From JBGTBQ01 sp041749275 (GTDB taxonomy: Bacteria; Acidobacteriota; Blastocatellia; Pyrinomonadales; Pyrinomonadaceae), in contig JBGTBQ010000340.1 in the NCBI GenBank assembly GCA_041749275.1, forward strand, positions 1 to 6,460: a stretch of 6,460 bases of DNA, in the 5' to 3' direction. A program made the translations under genes and the position numbers. A model generated the notes under the pieces. It ran no database searches. It was not told where the DNA came from and saw only the letters and a program-made list of their open reading frames with translations. Of the stretch, positions 6,229 through 6,460 are shown piece by piece. Position 1 is the first letter of the stretch. Each line of letters opens with the position of its first letter.

Positions 6229-6460
6229 TCAACCGAACTCGGCGGCGCACAGGCGTCCATCGCGCAGCGTGAGCACGCGGTCGCACGCACGAGCCAGCCG
6301 CTCGTTGTGCGTGGCGATGACGGCGCAGGCGCGCGACTCGCGGCAGAGCGTGAACAGGAGTTCGCGGACTTCCTCGCCGGTGCGCGCGTCGAGGTTGCCG
6401 GTCGGCTCGTCGGCGAGGACGAGGCGGGGTCGTGTAACGAGCGCGCGGGCGATGGCCGTC
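6229..6460 (-). CDS. lolD: LolD-type ABC transporter ATPase, C-terminal fragment (truncated by window edge)
   Basis: The last 76 codons are present, ending in TGA at 6229-6231; the Walker A and most of the signature motif lie beyond the right edge. The visible order is the tail of the ABC signature helix (TAIARALV, residues 1-8 of the fragment), Walker B with catalytic Glu (LVLADEP, 13-19), D-loop (TGNLD, 20-24), switch histidine (ATHN, His51), and the C-terminal strand (DRVLTLRDGRL, 60-70). ADEPTGNLD with a short tail after the DGRL motif is typical of the LolD/MacB/FtsE group. In LolCDE the ATPase drives extraction of outer-membrane lipoproteins from the inner membrane for transfer to LolA. 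The LolD choice over MacB or another export ATPase leans on the neighbouring bamA and ompH-like genes, because lolCDE genes often sit near them; the membrane subunit is not in the window. Confidence 0.85.
   Translation of the reverse strand, partial: TAIARALVTRPRLVLADEPTGNLDARTGEEVRELLFTLCRESRACAVIATHNERLARACDRVLTLRDGRLCAAEFG

Noticed and set aside
6208..6230. Repeated CATCAAAC / CATCAAC / CATCTTC just after lolD
   Set aside because: The units vary in length and sequence and cover only about 23 bases; nothing supports a regulatory role.
6133..6460. A plus-strand frame from ATG 6133 open to the window edge
   Set aside because: Most of it is antisense to the LolD C-terminus, whose Walker B, D-loop and switch histidine are unmistakable; the upstream part covers the intergenic hairpin.

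Overview
The window is a GC-rich segment of a diderm (Gram-negative-type) bacterial chromosome. All four recognisable genes lie on the minus strand. In transcription order, from high to low coordinates, they are: the C-terminal end of a LolD-type ABC ATPase (cut by the window edge), a ClpC-type AAA+ unfoldase, BamA, and the first 33 codons of a small secreted protein in the position where OmpH/Skp usually follows BamA. The taxon cannot be proved from the sequence. The canonical ClpC N-terminus, the very long BamA and the lolD / bamA / ompH-like order would fit Acidobacteriota or a neighbouring deep-branching diderm phylum. That is inference only.

Layout. Positions 6229-6460: end of lolD. Positions 6016-6228: intergenic, with a weak terminator-like hairpin and a clear TATAAT box likely to drive clpC. 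Positions 3616-6015: clpC (799 aa from the ATG). Positions 3296-3615: a 320-base gap holding a large hairpin built from opposed heptanucleotide repeats, a good promoter candidate (TTGGTT-17-TATAAT), and a roughly 186-base leader with a possible 15-codon mini-ORF. Positions 194-3295: bamA (1033 aa from the ATG). Positions 100-193: short gap with a ribosome-binding site for the next gene. Positions 1-99: start of the ompH-like gene.

Three of the four genes fit one theme, outer-membrane biogenesis. LolD powers release of lipoproteins from the inner membrane, the Skp/OmpH chaperone carries unfolded porins across the periplasm, and BamA inserts them into the outer membrane. ClpC is a cytoplasmic protein-quality-control motor that sits between them but has its own promoter candidate and a likely terminator, so it may be a neighbour rather than a partner.

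I see no CRISPR array, transposase, tRNA, rRNA or phage gene. The window is mostly housekeeping. The points most worth a second look are the heptamer hairpin between clpC and bamA, the ClpC middle domain that lacks the usual UVR-like coiled coil, the expanded BamA surface loops, and the possible leader peptide upstream of bamA.
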